A stretch of DNA of 64,000 nt, taken from assembly GCF_000006565.2 (NCBI RefSeq), contig NC_031479.1, positions 1,054,001 to 1,118,000 of the forward strand. The letters are read 5' to 3'. A program made the translations under genes and the position numbers. The first letter of the stretch is position 1. Every line of letters starts with the position of its first letter. Below are positions 12,781-26,000 of the stretch, piece by piece. The notes beneath the pieces were generated by a model that ran no database searches, had not been told where the DNA came from, and was given only the letters and a program-made list of their open reading frames with translations. The stretch comes from Toxoplasma gondii ME49. Lineage: Eukaryota > Apicomplexa > Conoidasida > Eucoccidiorida > Sarcocystidae.

Positions 12781-12995
12781 GACACCGGAAGAGAAGAAGA
12801 GAGGAGAAGAAAGAGAAGAGAGGAGAAGGAAGAGAAGAGAGGAGAAGAAAGAGAAGAGAGGAGAAGAAAGAGAAGACAGAAGAGAGGAGAGAGGAGAAGA
12901 AAGAGAAGAGAGGAGAAGAAAGAGAAGACAGAAGAGAGGAGAGAGGAGAAGAAAGAGAAGAAAGAGAAGAGAGAAGAGAGGAGAGAGGAGAGAGG
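12781..12995. repeat. GA-rich satellite, nested 54-bp period
   Basis: Purine-only units such as GAGGAGAAGAAAGAGAA repeated about a dozen times. A larger unit of about 54 bp containing GAAGACAGAAGAG occurs twice. It lies about 200 bp upstream of the mS29 start codon, so it is probably promoter or 5' UTR. Long Ser/Leu or Arg/Glu open frames through it are consequences of the repeat, not genes. Confidence 0.9.
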
Positions 12996-13248
12996 CAGAG
13001 CGAACAGGACTGACCTCTCCACTCGTGTGGCTGGAGGCTGTGCAGAAATCCAAGTTTTCTTGAGCCAGAGAGGAACGGATAAGAAAAGAAGGCTCCTTGT
13101 GAGCCAGCGAGCTTGTTGCCCGTGCTCTGACGGACGGGAGCGTTTTGGACAGTCTTTAAAAAGCGACAGAAGACCGAGCGAGGCGTCGCGACGCCTGTGC
13201 GCCGCTCTTGACCCGCGAGCTTGTCGCAGGTGGATCCTCTGAACGACT

Positions 13249-13716
13249 TTGTCCGGAAAGCGAGGCGTCGAGTGGTGCCGGATCTTCTCTCGATTCTGCC
13301 GGGAAGAACAGAACTCATGCAAGAAGTCGACCGCACGACAGACGCGCGGAGAGGCCGCGAGTTCGTACTCCCTTCCTGTGGAGAAAACTCCGCGTCGTTT
13401 CTCCAGACAGTCGTCTGTGCAGAAGCTGCTGATGGACCTCCACCTTCCTCTCTCTTCCCGAGACACGCAGACGTTTCAGGAGATGCGAAAGAAAGGATTC
13501 ACATCCGTGGAGGCAGCGAGCCCCCAACGGTTTGTGTGCGTCGAGTTTTTCTACCTCCCCGTTCCGGAACAGATTGTGCATGCCGACAAAAAAAAAATAC
13601 GCGAGAGCAGCGCTGCGCGCGTGTCGCGGCGAAGCCCCCGGCAAAGACAGCGGGAGAGACACCGAGAAAAAAGGTCAAAGAGAGAAAAAACGCAACGGAG
13701 AGAGGCTCTCAGTTAA
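13249..13716 (+). CDS. possible hypothetical open frame (weak)
   Basis: An open frame of 155 codons with some protein-like composition in its middle and a basic, low-complexity end. It has no recognised domain, and a different + strand frame and a - strand frame are open over the same bases. It may be part of the mS29 5' region. Listed because nothing else explains the stretch; I would not treat it as a gene without transcript data. Confidence 0.15.
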   Translation: MSGKRGVEWCRIFSRFCREEQNSCKKSTARQTRGEAASSYSLPVEKTPRRFSRQSSVQKLLMDLHLPLSSRDTQTFQEMRKKGFTSVEAASPQRFVCVEFFYLPVPEQIVHADKKKIRESSAARVSRRSPRQRQRERHREKRSKREKTQRREALS

Positions 13717-15743
13717 AAAACGCAGGAGAAACTCAGCGAGAGACGTCACACTCGTGCGATGCGACACCGCATGCGCGCGCTCGACATTTGCGCAAGGACG
13801 CTCTGACGCACCCGCGAAGAAGAAAAAGCGAACAGCGACACCGCTGAACAGATTTCTTGTTTTCCGAGTCTCCACTTCCTCCGTTCTCTGGAAAATGCGA
13901 CAGGCTCAAACTCTTTCCACCCTTCTTCAAGAAGTCGCGACCGTCGAACAAGACGCTGCAGTCTCCGTGTGGAGACACGGTCTCTTCTGTGAGAAGATGA
14001 ATTTGCACCTGTGCACACAGTGAAGCATATACAGCTCTCTATATGTATGTATTTTTTCTATACTTTCATATGCGTGAACTCCAGTGTGTATTGTCGCCAC
14101 AAGACGGTCGGCGGCTGCAAGCCTCTGAGGATGTCCTTTTCGTCAGAACCGTTTCTGCTTGCCTCCGAGCATTGCGAGAGACCGCGAAATCACAGAGAGA
14201 GGACACTGTCTCAGCATCTGTGCGCCAGCCAGTGGCTACTAGTGAGGCTCTCAGGCCGAAGCCGCGCGCTGAGTCAAACGCGTCCATCCAGTTACTAAAC
14301 AGGTGCGAGGCCAACAAGAGTCCGATCCGTGGTTTGTTCAGCCAGTGGTTCACCATCAACTGCCTTGTTTCGACTTCGTACCGACTGTGTTACGGCTTCT
14401 GTGCCACTATTGGGAAACAGAGGGGCGAACATGGGGCAGGAGTCGCCTCTTGCGCAGCGATTATGCTTCCGCTTTTAATTGGACGGAAAGAAGACTTCTT
14501 CAAGCGGACCTTGGTCACTTGTGTGCAACAAGACTCTTCCGGCTCTTCCGGGGAGCGACACCCAGTGCGAGTTGAACTCCTGTTTCGAGCGACTGCGCCG
14601 AGCATCGTGACCTCACTCTCGTCCCCATATCATCTGTTCTGCTGCAATTCCAGAGCAAGCACTGATGCGTAATCTCATCTCAGAGCAGGGCAGAGAAGAC
14701 CAACCAAGCGTCTGGATCTCCAAAGAGCTGCTGCACAGGTGCCTTACTCTCTTGCATGTTTCTCTCTGCACTCGCGAGAGTCGCGCTGCACCGCGCGCCG
14801 CTGGACAGACAGAGGGGGGAGGGTCTTTCTGCAGCTTCCGACATTTCTCCGTTGGCAGCGACGCACTCTCGCAAACTTCTGCGCGCCTCCGCCGAGACAC
14901 ACATACACATCTGCGACTCCCAGACGCGGGGAACGCGCTTTCTGAGAAGAGAGACCTGCTCTCCGAAAGTGACCGGAGATGGCGAGACATCTACGACAGC
15001 GAGTGAGAACGAACAAGTCGTCCATACCTCAACAGGACTCTGCATCCATCGAAAACTAAAGGCGCCTCTTCATCTAGTTCTGCATGTTTACGTATATGTG
15101 TCAACAGAGGAGGCGTCTGTGTGGGCTGGAGAGGAACTCGACTGCTGTGTCGAGAGAGAAAGCCGCGCTACTGTTGGACTGCGATTTTCTACCGTCTCCT
15201 TCCTTCACGGACACCCTCGACTGCACTGCAATTCGACGCTGCTGCCGACGCTGCGTAGTCGCTGTGTGTGACTGTCGAGTTCTTGCTGCTCGCTTTCTTT
15301 TTGACCGACGTTTCGGCCTTCGCAGTGTCGTCCACCTCGAAGTGAGCCAGCCCCCTCTACTCTCAGCCGCAGCAAACAATTTAAAAACACAGATCTTCTG
15401 CGAGGAACGTCCACCGTAGCCACGGAGTGGAAGCGACAAGACAAGGTAAAGAGAAAACTCGCCCGCGCGAACTACCTCGCTAAACATGCCTTTTTCCGAG
15501 AGATACTTCTTCTCGCAGTCGGCAGGATCTCACCGTGCCGGAAGCCACCAAGCTCACGCGAAAGCTCCTCATGCAAACACCCCTCTGAGACAGTTGTCAG
15601 AGAAACTTAACAATGCACTTCATTCTTCAGCGACTCTCTTCCTGAGAAAAGCTACCTCTTTCTTCTTAACATGCCCTCTCCTTGTGAAAAACGTAGCTTA
15701 CGTCTTGACTGCGTCTAGCCTTTGAAAAGCGTTCTTCTCCCCA

Positions 15744-15811
15744 ATTCGCTCCCTTTAAAACCACGTCATTTTCATCGATTCGCTCCCTTTAAAACCATGT
15801 TCGTTTCATCG
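15744..15811. repeat. 34-bp tandem duplication next to GCP3 stop
   Basis: Copies 15744-15777 and 15778-15811 share ATTCGCTCCCTTTAAAACCA and TTTCATCG. A degenerate third piece with TTTTCATCGA reaches the GCP3 stop codon at 15839-15841. Confidence 0.9.
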
Positions 15812-15838
15812 ATTCTCTTCTTCTGAAGAACGCAATTT

Positions 15839-18800
15839 TCATCGACTCTGTCCATGCGAAGCGCCGTCGGTCGAGAGAACTCTAGCTCGGCGGCATTTTC
15901 CGAACTCAAAGTCTTCTGGACTCGCTGGTCCGCTCGGGGGTCGTGTGGGTCCTTCGGCGTAGCCTCTGCTTGGAAGGCTTTCTCGCGCCTTGCATGCACG
16001 CGCCTCCGCCTCTCCTTCAAAAAACTCCGCTCCGCTTTTGCTTGCATGCGCGGCCTCGTTTGTTCGCCGTGCCTTGTCTGGGCTCGGCGAGTCTTCGCGT
16101 CGGCCGCGCGCGGTGAGGAGTCGCGGGGCGCAGCGGATTTCTCGTCCTGGAGGCTCTCTGCGAACTTCTCCCTCGTCTCCGCAGCAGCCTCGCGAGGGCA
16201 AAACTCCCGGCGTCTCTCCAGAAGACAGCGACACCTGAGATCCACTCGCTGCGCCTCCCAGACTGGAAGGCGTCTTCCCCCTGCCTCTGTGCGCGTCGTT
16301 CTCTCGCAGCCAAGGCAAACAGCGCAACAGCGCCGCATGCCTTTCTTCCTGCTGCCGCATCTCCTGGCGAAGGAAGCGAGCGTCTTCTCCCTCTCCGTCG
16401 TCTCTCTCCGCGTCTCCTTCGGGGACTTCTTGCCGCTTCTCCGCCGGACTCGGCGTCGCGCGCCGGCCGGCTGCGCCGTCAGGCTGCATGCACCCGCGCT
16501 GCTCGTCTTCCTGCTGTCGGCGCTGGTGGAGAAGCAACAGCTGCAGCAAAACCTGGTGCGACTTCTCTTGCCCGGCGGTCTGTCCACTCGGGAGGAACGC
16601 GGCGGCGACGCCCGGAAGCGCGCGCCGCAGCAGTGTGGGGTACGAGAGACTTGACGCGCCGGGATGGTACGGAGACACCGGAGATACCGCTGGAGACAGA
16701 GCCGGTAGCAACACCAACGGCGGACTCCCTGCAGCCAGTTGCGCCTGGTGATCGTAGAACGCGTTGAAATCCAGCGAGCAACGCAGAGCTCTGAAGAGAA
16801 GAAACCGCGTGCAGACCGGAACAAAGACGATGTTGCAAGTGGAAAGAAGATCGAAAGCCACCGCGTTCAGCTGTCTCCAACAGCCCAGCGGAGTGTGGTG
16901 TGCAGCAGCCATTCAGAACTGAGTCGGTCTGCACTCGTTGTCATCCGTCGGCCTCTCTCGCGTTCTGCTCACATCTGCTCCTCACTCACCGTAGAGCGTC
17001 TCCTCGGTCACCGAACGCGACGCCTTTGACGGTGGCGCCTGCGCGCGACCGCACATGCGCCTGTTTCACTTCGATCTGCCGAAGAAGCTCGAGGAGAACT
17101 CCTCGAACTCGCGGCTGAATCTGCTGCAGCGTCTGACTCGCCCCCGCCGCTGCTGCTTCGCGCTCGCGCTGCCCTCGCGCCTCGTCTGAGTCCGTCGCCG
17201 CGGCCTCCAAAGAGCTAAACAAAGTTCGCTGCGAACACAGATACCTCACACACCCGAGTGCGGTGTCGCGCAGGCGCGGCATTGGGCAACGAACCCAACT
17301 GGCGGCGACGCAAGGCAGAGAAGGCGTTCCCAGCAGAAAAAGAAGAAAGGAAATTCTTCTCGGGACGTCTCGAATCGCACAAACAGAGACACCGTGGTGT
17401 TTACCACACTGTATAACTCAAATCGAATAAACAGAGACATTATAGTACCTAGGATACTGCACTCGCTTTCTTCTTGTGTCACACGGGAGCTCCTGCCGTA
17501 GAGGCTCCAGAGGCGAGGCGAATGACTCTCAAGGCGAGACACAGACAGATGACAGAGGCACCAGCAGGGATGGAGAGCAGCATACACACAAGTGGAAGAG
17601 AAACTCAAGGCAGGCAATACGAGAGAGCGAAACAGCTCAGCTACATCGCGCCTGTCTGAACGAGCGGTGGTGAGCGTCTCTTCCGAATTCGAGAGGTGCC
17701 AGCACGACTCGTACCGCCGTTGCAGTCACTTGAGAGACCAAGAAGAGGAGCTCCTGGATGAGCGCCATAATAATTGGGTTGCTGCATGCGCTGGTCGAGG
17801 GTCCTCCCGCGGCGCCGACCGTCGAAGCGTTCTGCTGCGCCTGCAGCTGACTCTGAAGCGTCTCTGCGTCGTAGAGGAACATCCCGTCCTGCAGTGTACG
17901 GACACCAGGAGAAGCAGCCACGCAGAGAGCTTCGCGACTCTCAAATCGCGTCTCGAACGTTCACGGACATCGTCTGTCTCCGCGTATACAGAGACATACA
18001 TGCATGCGTATCCACATACGTACGGGGGTGCCTCTCTTCCTCTTTCTCGATGTCGAAGATCTGTGTGTACGTGGAGAGTTGCATGCTTATTTCTCGACTC
18101 GATACACGTTCGTCGACAGAAGGCGCTAGAGCCGTGTGAAAACGAGGAACCCGCGGTTTTCGTTCCTTTCTGTTCCGGCACCGCGACCCAGCCTGCCTTG
18201 CAAAAGTAGATTTCCCCCGCGACGCGCGCGACTCGCTTACGGAGAGCGTCTCGACACACTGCTGGTGTACGGCCAGGAGTTCGTCGAAGTCGTTGCATCT
18301 GGCAAGCACACACAGCGCAGACAGGCGCCACTGGAGGTCCTCGTCTTCGCGCCGCCTCCAATTTCCTCTTGCCCCGCCCGCCGACGTCTCCCCCTTTCTT
18401 TGAGCAGTTTCACAGCGAAACTCAAACCTAGGCTCCTCGACTGCATGCATTCATACACGTTCCATCCTTTTCGCACAGACACAAGACCCGCGCCAGTGGC
18501 GACGCTTCCACCACAGACGAATACAGACTCTGCCCCACAAGGACATAAATGCAATGCCATGCACACACACATCTTTGTTTGTACACATTCGTTTAGATAA
18601 CGGCAGTCCGCATGCAAACCTGCAGTGACAACCGAAACACCTTGCTTTGACATTCTCCTTCCCTTCAGCCACAAACACAAACAGAACTCCACATACGAGG
18701 ATCCATCCACATACACACACCCAAGTATATATATATATATACGTATATGTATGTATATCTGTATATATAAAAGATGCAGATGCATGGATATATCACATTG

Positions 18801-21609
18801 ATGCATATATATATGTATGTATGTATGTATGTATACATCTGCGTATATGTGTATATATTTGGACACCGGCAAACTCGCATCGGCAACTATAAAAGTAGAA
18901 ACATATGCGTACTACCTCAATATATATGTATGTATAAATGTATAAATGTTTGTTTATCTCTATGTAGGTCGCTGCGTGGAGATGCATGCACCTGCACAGT
19001 TGAAGAGAGCTTGTTTTTTAAGGGAATTTTTTTCTTACGCCATGAGGAGGCGCATCATGCGTCTCCAGGTGGGGTTGAGCAGATCCTCGACGAGGTAGAC
19101 TTGCAGGTGGGAAAGGGCTTGAGCGACCTCATTGACGAGACCGAGACACCTTTGTTGCGCGATGCTCTGCTGTTCCTGCTCCTCTTTCTCGCGGAGTTTC
19201 TCCCACAGGAACGGCTGGTCTCGACCGTCTTCTTCTCGCCGAAGCGACGCGCTGCCTCGCGCAGGCGTCGGCGTCCGCGACCGTCGCCTGGAGATTCCGC
19301 GAGGCGTTGACGGCCCTTGCCGCGCGGAGTTCCCTTGTCCAGAGTTCGCCGCCTGCCTGTTCTCGCGTACGCGCTTCTCTTTCCGCTGCTGCAGTGCCTG
19401 CTGCAGGCGGTACAGCGACCGACCCTGCAGCCACGCACTCGTCACTGCATGCGCCGCGCGACGCAGCTTCCACTGCAGGCAAAACATCTTATGGAACGCC
19501 CCCATCACGCCGGGTGTACACACACACGAGAGCGGCGGCCCGAGCTTGAAGTCGAGGTAAAACTCGTTCCACCTCTGCGCGGAGACACTCCCCACAGCCT
19601 CGCCTGCCGTCGCCCCCGACACCGGCGCCGGCGGGAACCGCACCCGCAGCGCATGCAGCAACGCAGGGCAGATCTCCGACAACGCGGCACCTGCTCCGCC
19701 TGCAAAAGCAGAGACAGAGAAGACAATACGCCTGTGTGGAGCATAGACAGAGCAGAGGTGGATATACAACCGGACGCAAGAGACATCTCAGCAACTACAG
19801 TCACAAGGATTTCGAGAGAGAGAAACAAGGATACCCAGACAGACACAAGCATCTCATTCAATACCTACATATGTATTTCGGCAGATATAAATATGAATAT
19901 ATATATATATATATATATATATCCTTCTCTCCGCATGCGCGTATCACGCGTATATGCAAATGTATACGCATGTACAGAGGTATTAGCAGAACAAGAGAGA
20001 AAGAAGGAAAAGCACAGAAGAAATCGAGAGGAAAGGAGAAAAGGAGGGAAGAGGAAACAGTCATGTGTCTCACTTCCTCTCGCAGCAGCGTCGACTGCAG
20101 CGAGGATGGCAGGTTGAGCTGCGATTCCTTCAGCACACAAGCCTTGGAATTCTCTCTCTGCAGACTGCGAGCGTCGCTGCTCCTCGTGGCTCTCAGCTGC
20201 CTCCAACAGACTTCGTGTAAACTCGCCGTCCTCCAGAAGAATAAATCTACAAACACACAGCGATCATCTCCCGTCTCTCAGAGCACCACACCAGCGCCTC
20301 TCTCTCGTTCTCTGTCGCGCGGTGTACGTACACTCAAGAGCGGCTCTACCCGCCGGTTCATCGCCCCGCCTTCAGCGACTCTGCGGACTCGTGGAGTGTC
20401 TCTACACACGCTCGGCGAGAGTGCGGCGTTTGTGGAAGGTTGAGGGAGACCCAACGGGAGCTGTCCCTGAATTCATTTACGTTTTTCCACGGTGTTCCTG
20501 ACTGCACTGGACACACACTTAGGCAAGCGAGGACGTTGCCGCGAAGAAGTCTACCAATTCCAATCGGGTACAGAAAAACGCTCAGATGGATGCTGGTCTC
20601 GGGAGGAACGCCGGTGTGTGAGGGGGAAAAAAGCGAGATGACTCACTTGCGAATGCCTTCCAGGTAGAAGAGCAGTTGATGTTTCTCCAGCAAACAGGTG
20701 ACGACCCTAAAGAAAAAAAAGGAGTCTTTCGGAAATCTTGGAAAGGCTTTTTCTCTCGCACACTTCCCCGGCAGCTCCTCTTTCTCCTTCTCGTTCCTCT
20801 TCTCTTCGCGGTCCTCTCCTCCTGTGTCTCATCTTTTCCGTCTCGTCTTCCTCTCTCTGTCTCCTTCTCCCTTATCCTTTCCTCCCTTCTGTCTCCTCTT
20901 TACCTTCTCTGTCCCTCTTCCTCTCTCTTTCTTCCCCTTTCTCCTTTCCTTGCTCACCGCTTGTTTTTCGTGGCTGAGGAGACTCGGACTTTCTCTCTGA
21001 GTTCGTTGACCCAGGCGAGTTCCGCGTCGCCTTTGGCGAAGGCCGCGAAGGTCTTCTCTCCGTCACTTCGCGGGAGTCCGCCTTCTGCACCTCTCCAGGT
21101 TTCTTCTTTCCTCAGAGCGTTCTCGTCACAGTGCCGCGCAAGCTCACTCTCCACTGTGGGCGGCAGGCAGGTTCTCCGTTTCGACTGCTCCACCGCGAAG
21201 GAGACGCGCGCAGGCGCAGACAGCGAAGGAAAGCGAAAGTCTGCGGCCTCGGCCTCTGCGGGATCCATACACAGCCTGAGAAGATAGAAAAGCCAAGGGA
21301 AGCGAGGAAAATGAAAGAGAGTAGAAGAAAAAGAGCAGACAAGGTGAGAGAGCAGAAGACAAGAGGAGAGAGTTACAGGTGGAGAGTGCCGGGAGACTCA
21401 GAGCGAATCTCTCCGTTTCTGTCTCACCTCATGAAATTGAGGCTCTTGCCAACGCGCAGAATTTCAGAGGCCAGAGAGGGTGGAAAAAAAACCGGAATGC
21501 GATCGACGTTCACAAAGTACCTGAAAGAGCAAACAATTCCCACAGATGCATCCTTGGACCCCCACACACAGTTCCTGCGCACAAATGTACAAATGCATTC
21601 ACTTATATA

Positions 21610-21648
<39 letters not shown>

Positions 21649-23024
21649 CGACACGGCAACCATCCAGTCTACTAACAAATATCTACATGCAAATACGCAT
21701 GTCGCTCATATCAATCGACCACTCTATCTACCTATCTATCTACGTAAATCGATATATTTGTATTATGGTCGCACGCTTATGCATCTCTGAACGTGGACTC
21801 AATAGAGACAGAAGGTAATGAAACGTCACAATTTTATTCGGACGAGAAAGAAGCGCGACGCTTCTGAACAGAGCACGCAGCATACCTCGCGTAGCATGTG
21901 AAGACAGCAGTTCCCCAAGAAGACAGAACAAAGCGAGACAGACAGGAGGTCAGAAAAGAGAGGGAAGATAAAGAATAAAAGAATAAAAAGAGACAGAGAC
22001 GAAGGAAGATAGGAGACGACAGTGAAGAAGAGAGCAGATGGGAGAAGAGAGACAGGAACGCGAAAAGAGATAGTGGACAGCGAGGAAGGAGGAAGAAACA
22101 CGATGTGGAAAAATGGAGAAGCGAGACGAAGAAAATTTCTCACCGCTTATCCCAGAGGTCCTCAACGGCGCAGTGGGATCGCTGAGTCACAAAGAATTCG
22201 TCCGCAGGGTCTCTGCAGAAAGGGAGAAAACGAAAGAAATTATCACTCGAATCTCCTTTTGTCTAAATGTTGGCAATCTCCAAAAAGTACAGAGGAACAG
22301 TACTCTGCGTTTATACGCGTCCAAATGCATATACATACACACATACGCATTATACATAGATCGCAGACACAACTATTGGTACAAATGTGCATCCGGAGAC
22401 AGAGATACAAATGTGTATGGGTATACGTTTACGCATATGTATATATATATATATATGAATATACATGTATAAAATAAATGTATGTGTATATGAATATATT
22501 CACATATGAACGCATTTATAGATTCGCAGAGGGTGCTCCTACATGCGTGCACATAGGTGCACAGGCGTGCATGCATTTGCGCGAGAGGTGAACAAATAAA
22601 ATTGATGGAGAAAGAAAAAATATTGTTTTCTTGAATGCATGTAGCTGTTTTGAACGTCTTTTTTACCGGAGTTCGCCGTGGTCAATCCAGGCGTGGATCA
22701 TGTCGGTCACAGGCTCCGCAGCGCGTTTCAGCTGAGAAAAAACCGAGACAGAGGTGCAGAATGCACATACAACGCAAGGTTCCCCAGCGCAAACCTTGAA
22801 TTCATACCAACACACACAGCCTTCCTCGAGAAAACGAACTACATTCTACACAGAAAAGATACATGCATATAAATATATATATATATACACAAGGTTGTAG
22901 GTAAAGCGATGTGGAGAGAGACATATCGACGTACAGCGATCCACGCATAGATACACTAAGGGACGCATTAAAAGACAGAATTGACCATTGATACTTGTTA
23001 TATACATATATACATATGTATATG

Positions 23025-23073
<49 letters not shown>

Positions 23074-26000
23074 TTACAATGGTGGATGCACAAGTATGAC
23101 GAAAAAGACAAACACGCACGAGCATCGACAAAAGCGCCTCAAATCTAGTTTTCTCTACAGACATGTTTGCGTACGTGCATCCATATGTAATATGTATAAT
23201 GTAATGATACGTATATCTAATTAGATCTGCTGAGGCACTTGTCTCCACGGAAGTGACAAAGCTCTTTCTCTGTCTTCTGCTCGTCGTTTCGTCCCATAAA
23301 AACCGCATGCGCAGCGGTACAGAAGCCTTGGTAGGACACTCACGATGTGCAGCATGAGGACGCGCAGCTCGGGATCTCCTCGCAGGCTGTGGGCTGAAAA
23401 CAGTGGGAGGACAAGGTGTGTAAGATGAAGAAGACTCGGAACAACTCGTGAAGAGACTCTGGAGAGGGTTAAAAGGAAAGTGAAAAGTATCTGGAAAAAG
23501 TGAAAAGGAGCTTTCAGCAACTTGGAGGAAAAAAACGTTCGCGCGAGACGGAGGTTCGAAACGAACAGACACGAGCGCACGCATCTTTGAAGGCATGTAG
23601 AAAAACGTCTCTCGATTGCTCCATAGGAAGGCGTATGTATCCATACGCCGATTTGAATGCATCTGTGCATGTATATCTAGGTATATGCATAGGTATAGGT
23701 AGATGCACATGTGTTTACATGTTCGTGCATCCAAAAGGGATAAAAATAGATACTCCTCGGTTGTTCGAAGCGAGTTCATACTCAGCGAACTCAGAAGTAC
23801 GCGGAAACTGACCGTAAATGGTAGAAAGGAGAGGGCCGCCTTTGAGACCCTTCGCTTCTTCGGCCTGAAAAATCCAAGAGCGCAAACGCGCAGCTCTTTT
23901 CCAGTTTCCTGATCTCTCTGTCTAGATAAATACAAATAACCAAATAAAACTGTATACATCTACGTGCTCATGTAGTGCACATACATTATACATATACATA
24001 TATATATGTATATATATATTAACGTATATATATATATATATTAACGCATGTATATGAACATGTGCATATACATGCAGATGCGTGGTGTCGGCCTTCGTGG
24101 CTGGAGACAGATGTGTGTCTTGAGAAAAACGAGAGAGCAGGCACCGAGACAAAAAAGAGGCGACATGAACCATTGAGGCAGAGAGACAGGAGAAAGCAGC
24201 GAGGGGAGAGAGGAAAAGAGAAGAGGAGACAGCAACGAGGAAGAGAGAAAAGAACAAAGGAGAGGGAAAACACAGAAGAAAGGGAGGAAGAAGAGACTTA
24301 CGAGCGCCGCCAGCGCACGCATACGACAAAAAGGTTCCTGCAGCCAGACGGCGAATCTGCGCAGCGTGATGCTGCTCCAAGCTCCGTCCTCGGCGGACCT
24401 GAAAAAGGACATCGAGACGGAGTGGAACCAGAAAAGAAAACAAATGCAGAGAGAAAAGGAGAAAAGAAGCACAAACAGATAAGCGGAGTTGCAGCCGAGA
24501 GAGAAAACGAGAAGCAGGAAGGACGAGAATGATGAAGTTCGACAAAATGTTGACGCCGAGAAGACCGGTGAAAAGAAGAGGTCAGATCTTTTACGAAAAT
24601 GAGAAACACTTTTCGCTTCACGCACAGAGACGAAGGAAATGAACCAGGAGCGAGAGAGCACAGAAAGGAGAATCGACTGAAATCGAAAAATGGACCTGAA
24701 GACGAAATCACAACACAGGCAAGAGAGGAGCGGACACAAAGCTGAGAGACTCCGTAAGGAGAGGCAAGAAAAAGAGAGGGAGAAATCCGAAGAGAGTCGT
24801 TCGCTCTTGTCGGAGGAGCACTCCTCAGAAGCAAGCAAAGGGAAGCGAAAGAGAAGAGAAAGAAACGTGAGGGAGGCGAGACACAGACGCACAAAGAAAA
24901 AGGAAGAAAAACAAGTGAAGAAAAAGAATCGACGTACCGAAGAACATCCTGCTCGACAGCGGCGACAAGTCTGTGATACTCTTGAAGTTGCTCCTGCATG
25001 CACTGCCGGAGAGCTTGCGCCACAACGCCTTGCCCTTCTTGTCCAGCATCGCTTCCTCCGTGCTGCCGCGGAAAAAAGAAGGTCAAACAAAAATACCAAG
25101 ACGCAGGCTGCAATTTGGAACCCAGCTCAGGTCACATCCGCCTCAAGTCTTCACACGACGCCGCAACCGTCACAGATGCGGTGTACGTACACTCCAATCT
25201 CTGTCGCACTGTCTGCCCGAACTCAGTCCCTCCTCATACCAGCAGAGCTCGACATTCCTAAGAACTTCAAGGTGCATGCAGAGACGCATGTACACACATA
25301 TACATACACATACACACATACACAGATATCTGCATAAATACGTGTAAATGTGGATATAATTGTATACATATGTATATACAAGCCTCTGAATCTATGCATT
25401 TAACGACCTACACTTGAATGCGTACGTATGCATGCAAACATATATATATATATATGAAGAGTCTGATGTATGGATCTGGATTCGCACCGCTTTGACTTCC
25501 AGAGGGAAAACGAGACAGTCGGAGAGAGAACGGGGAAGAATTCAGAGGCCACCGCGAAAGGGTGGAGCTGGAGGGAGAGCGAAAGCAGCAGGAATTTCCT
25601 TACTTCGGGGGCTTGTAGCGCGTGGACGAGCCGCCGGTAGAGCGCGCCGACGCCAGCGAGATGCGAGACGAGTGCGCGAAGACTGTTCGACGCACGGACC
25701 TGAAAAACGAAACTCTCGACGTCTTCGTCGGTGTACATACACCCCAGATGAGAGAAGCGAAGCCGACAGAGAGGGTACGCACACTTGGCGAAGCGAAGCA
25801 GCGAAATGGGGAAAAGACACGAGGAGAACGCGCGCCTCCTTGAGATGGAGACAACGACTTATTGACCCTATACGCAGCTGGTGAGTCGACGTTGTTCGCT
25901 GCGAAACGCATGCAGACAGCGCGTATGTGCAATAACCTCACTGTAGCTGTCCCGGGACTTCAACCCTTTCAGCTGTCTTAAGAAGTTCACTGGAGGGGCG

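Larger units (their letters stand above)
12996..15838. other. unresolved region between mS29 start and GCP3 stop
   Basis: Must hold the mS29 promoter/5' UTR and the GCP3 3' UTR. On + strand two overlapping frames between 13200 and 13720 look partly protein-like (one with VDPLNDFVRKARRR after a good acceptor at 13230, another with LHLPLSSRDTQTF and FVCVEFFYLP), but they cannot both be coding and no start codon or family resemblance was found. Between 13720 and 15740 I see only short frames on both strands. A small gene here cannot be excluded. Confidence 0.4.

Noticed and set aside
11830..13242. 470-codon Arg/Lys-rich + strand open frame
   Set aside because: Antisense of mS29 exon 1 plus the GA satellite; the composition is explained by the repeat.
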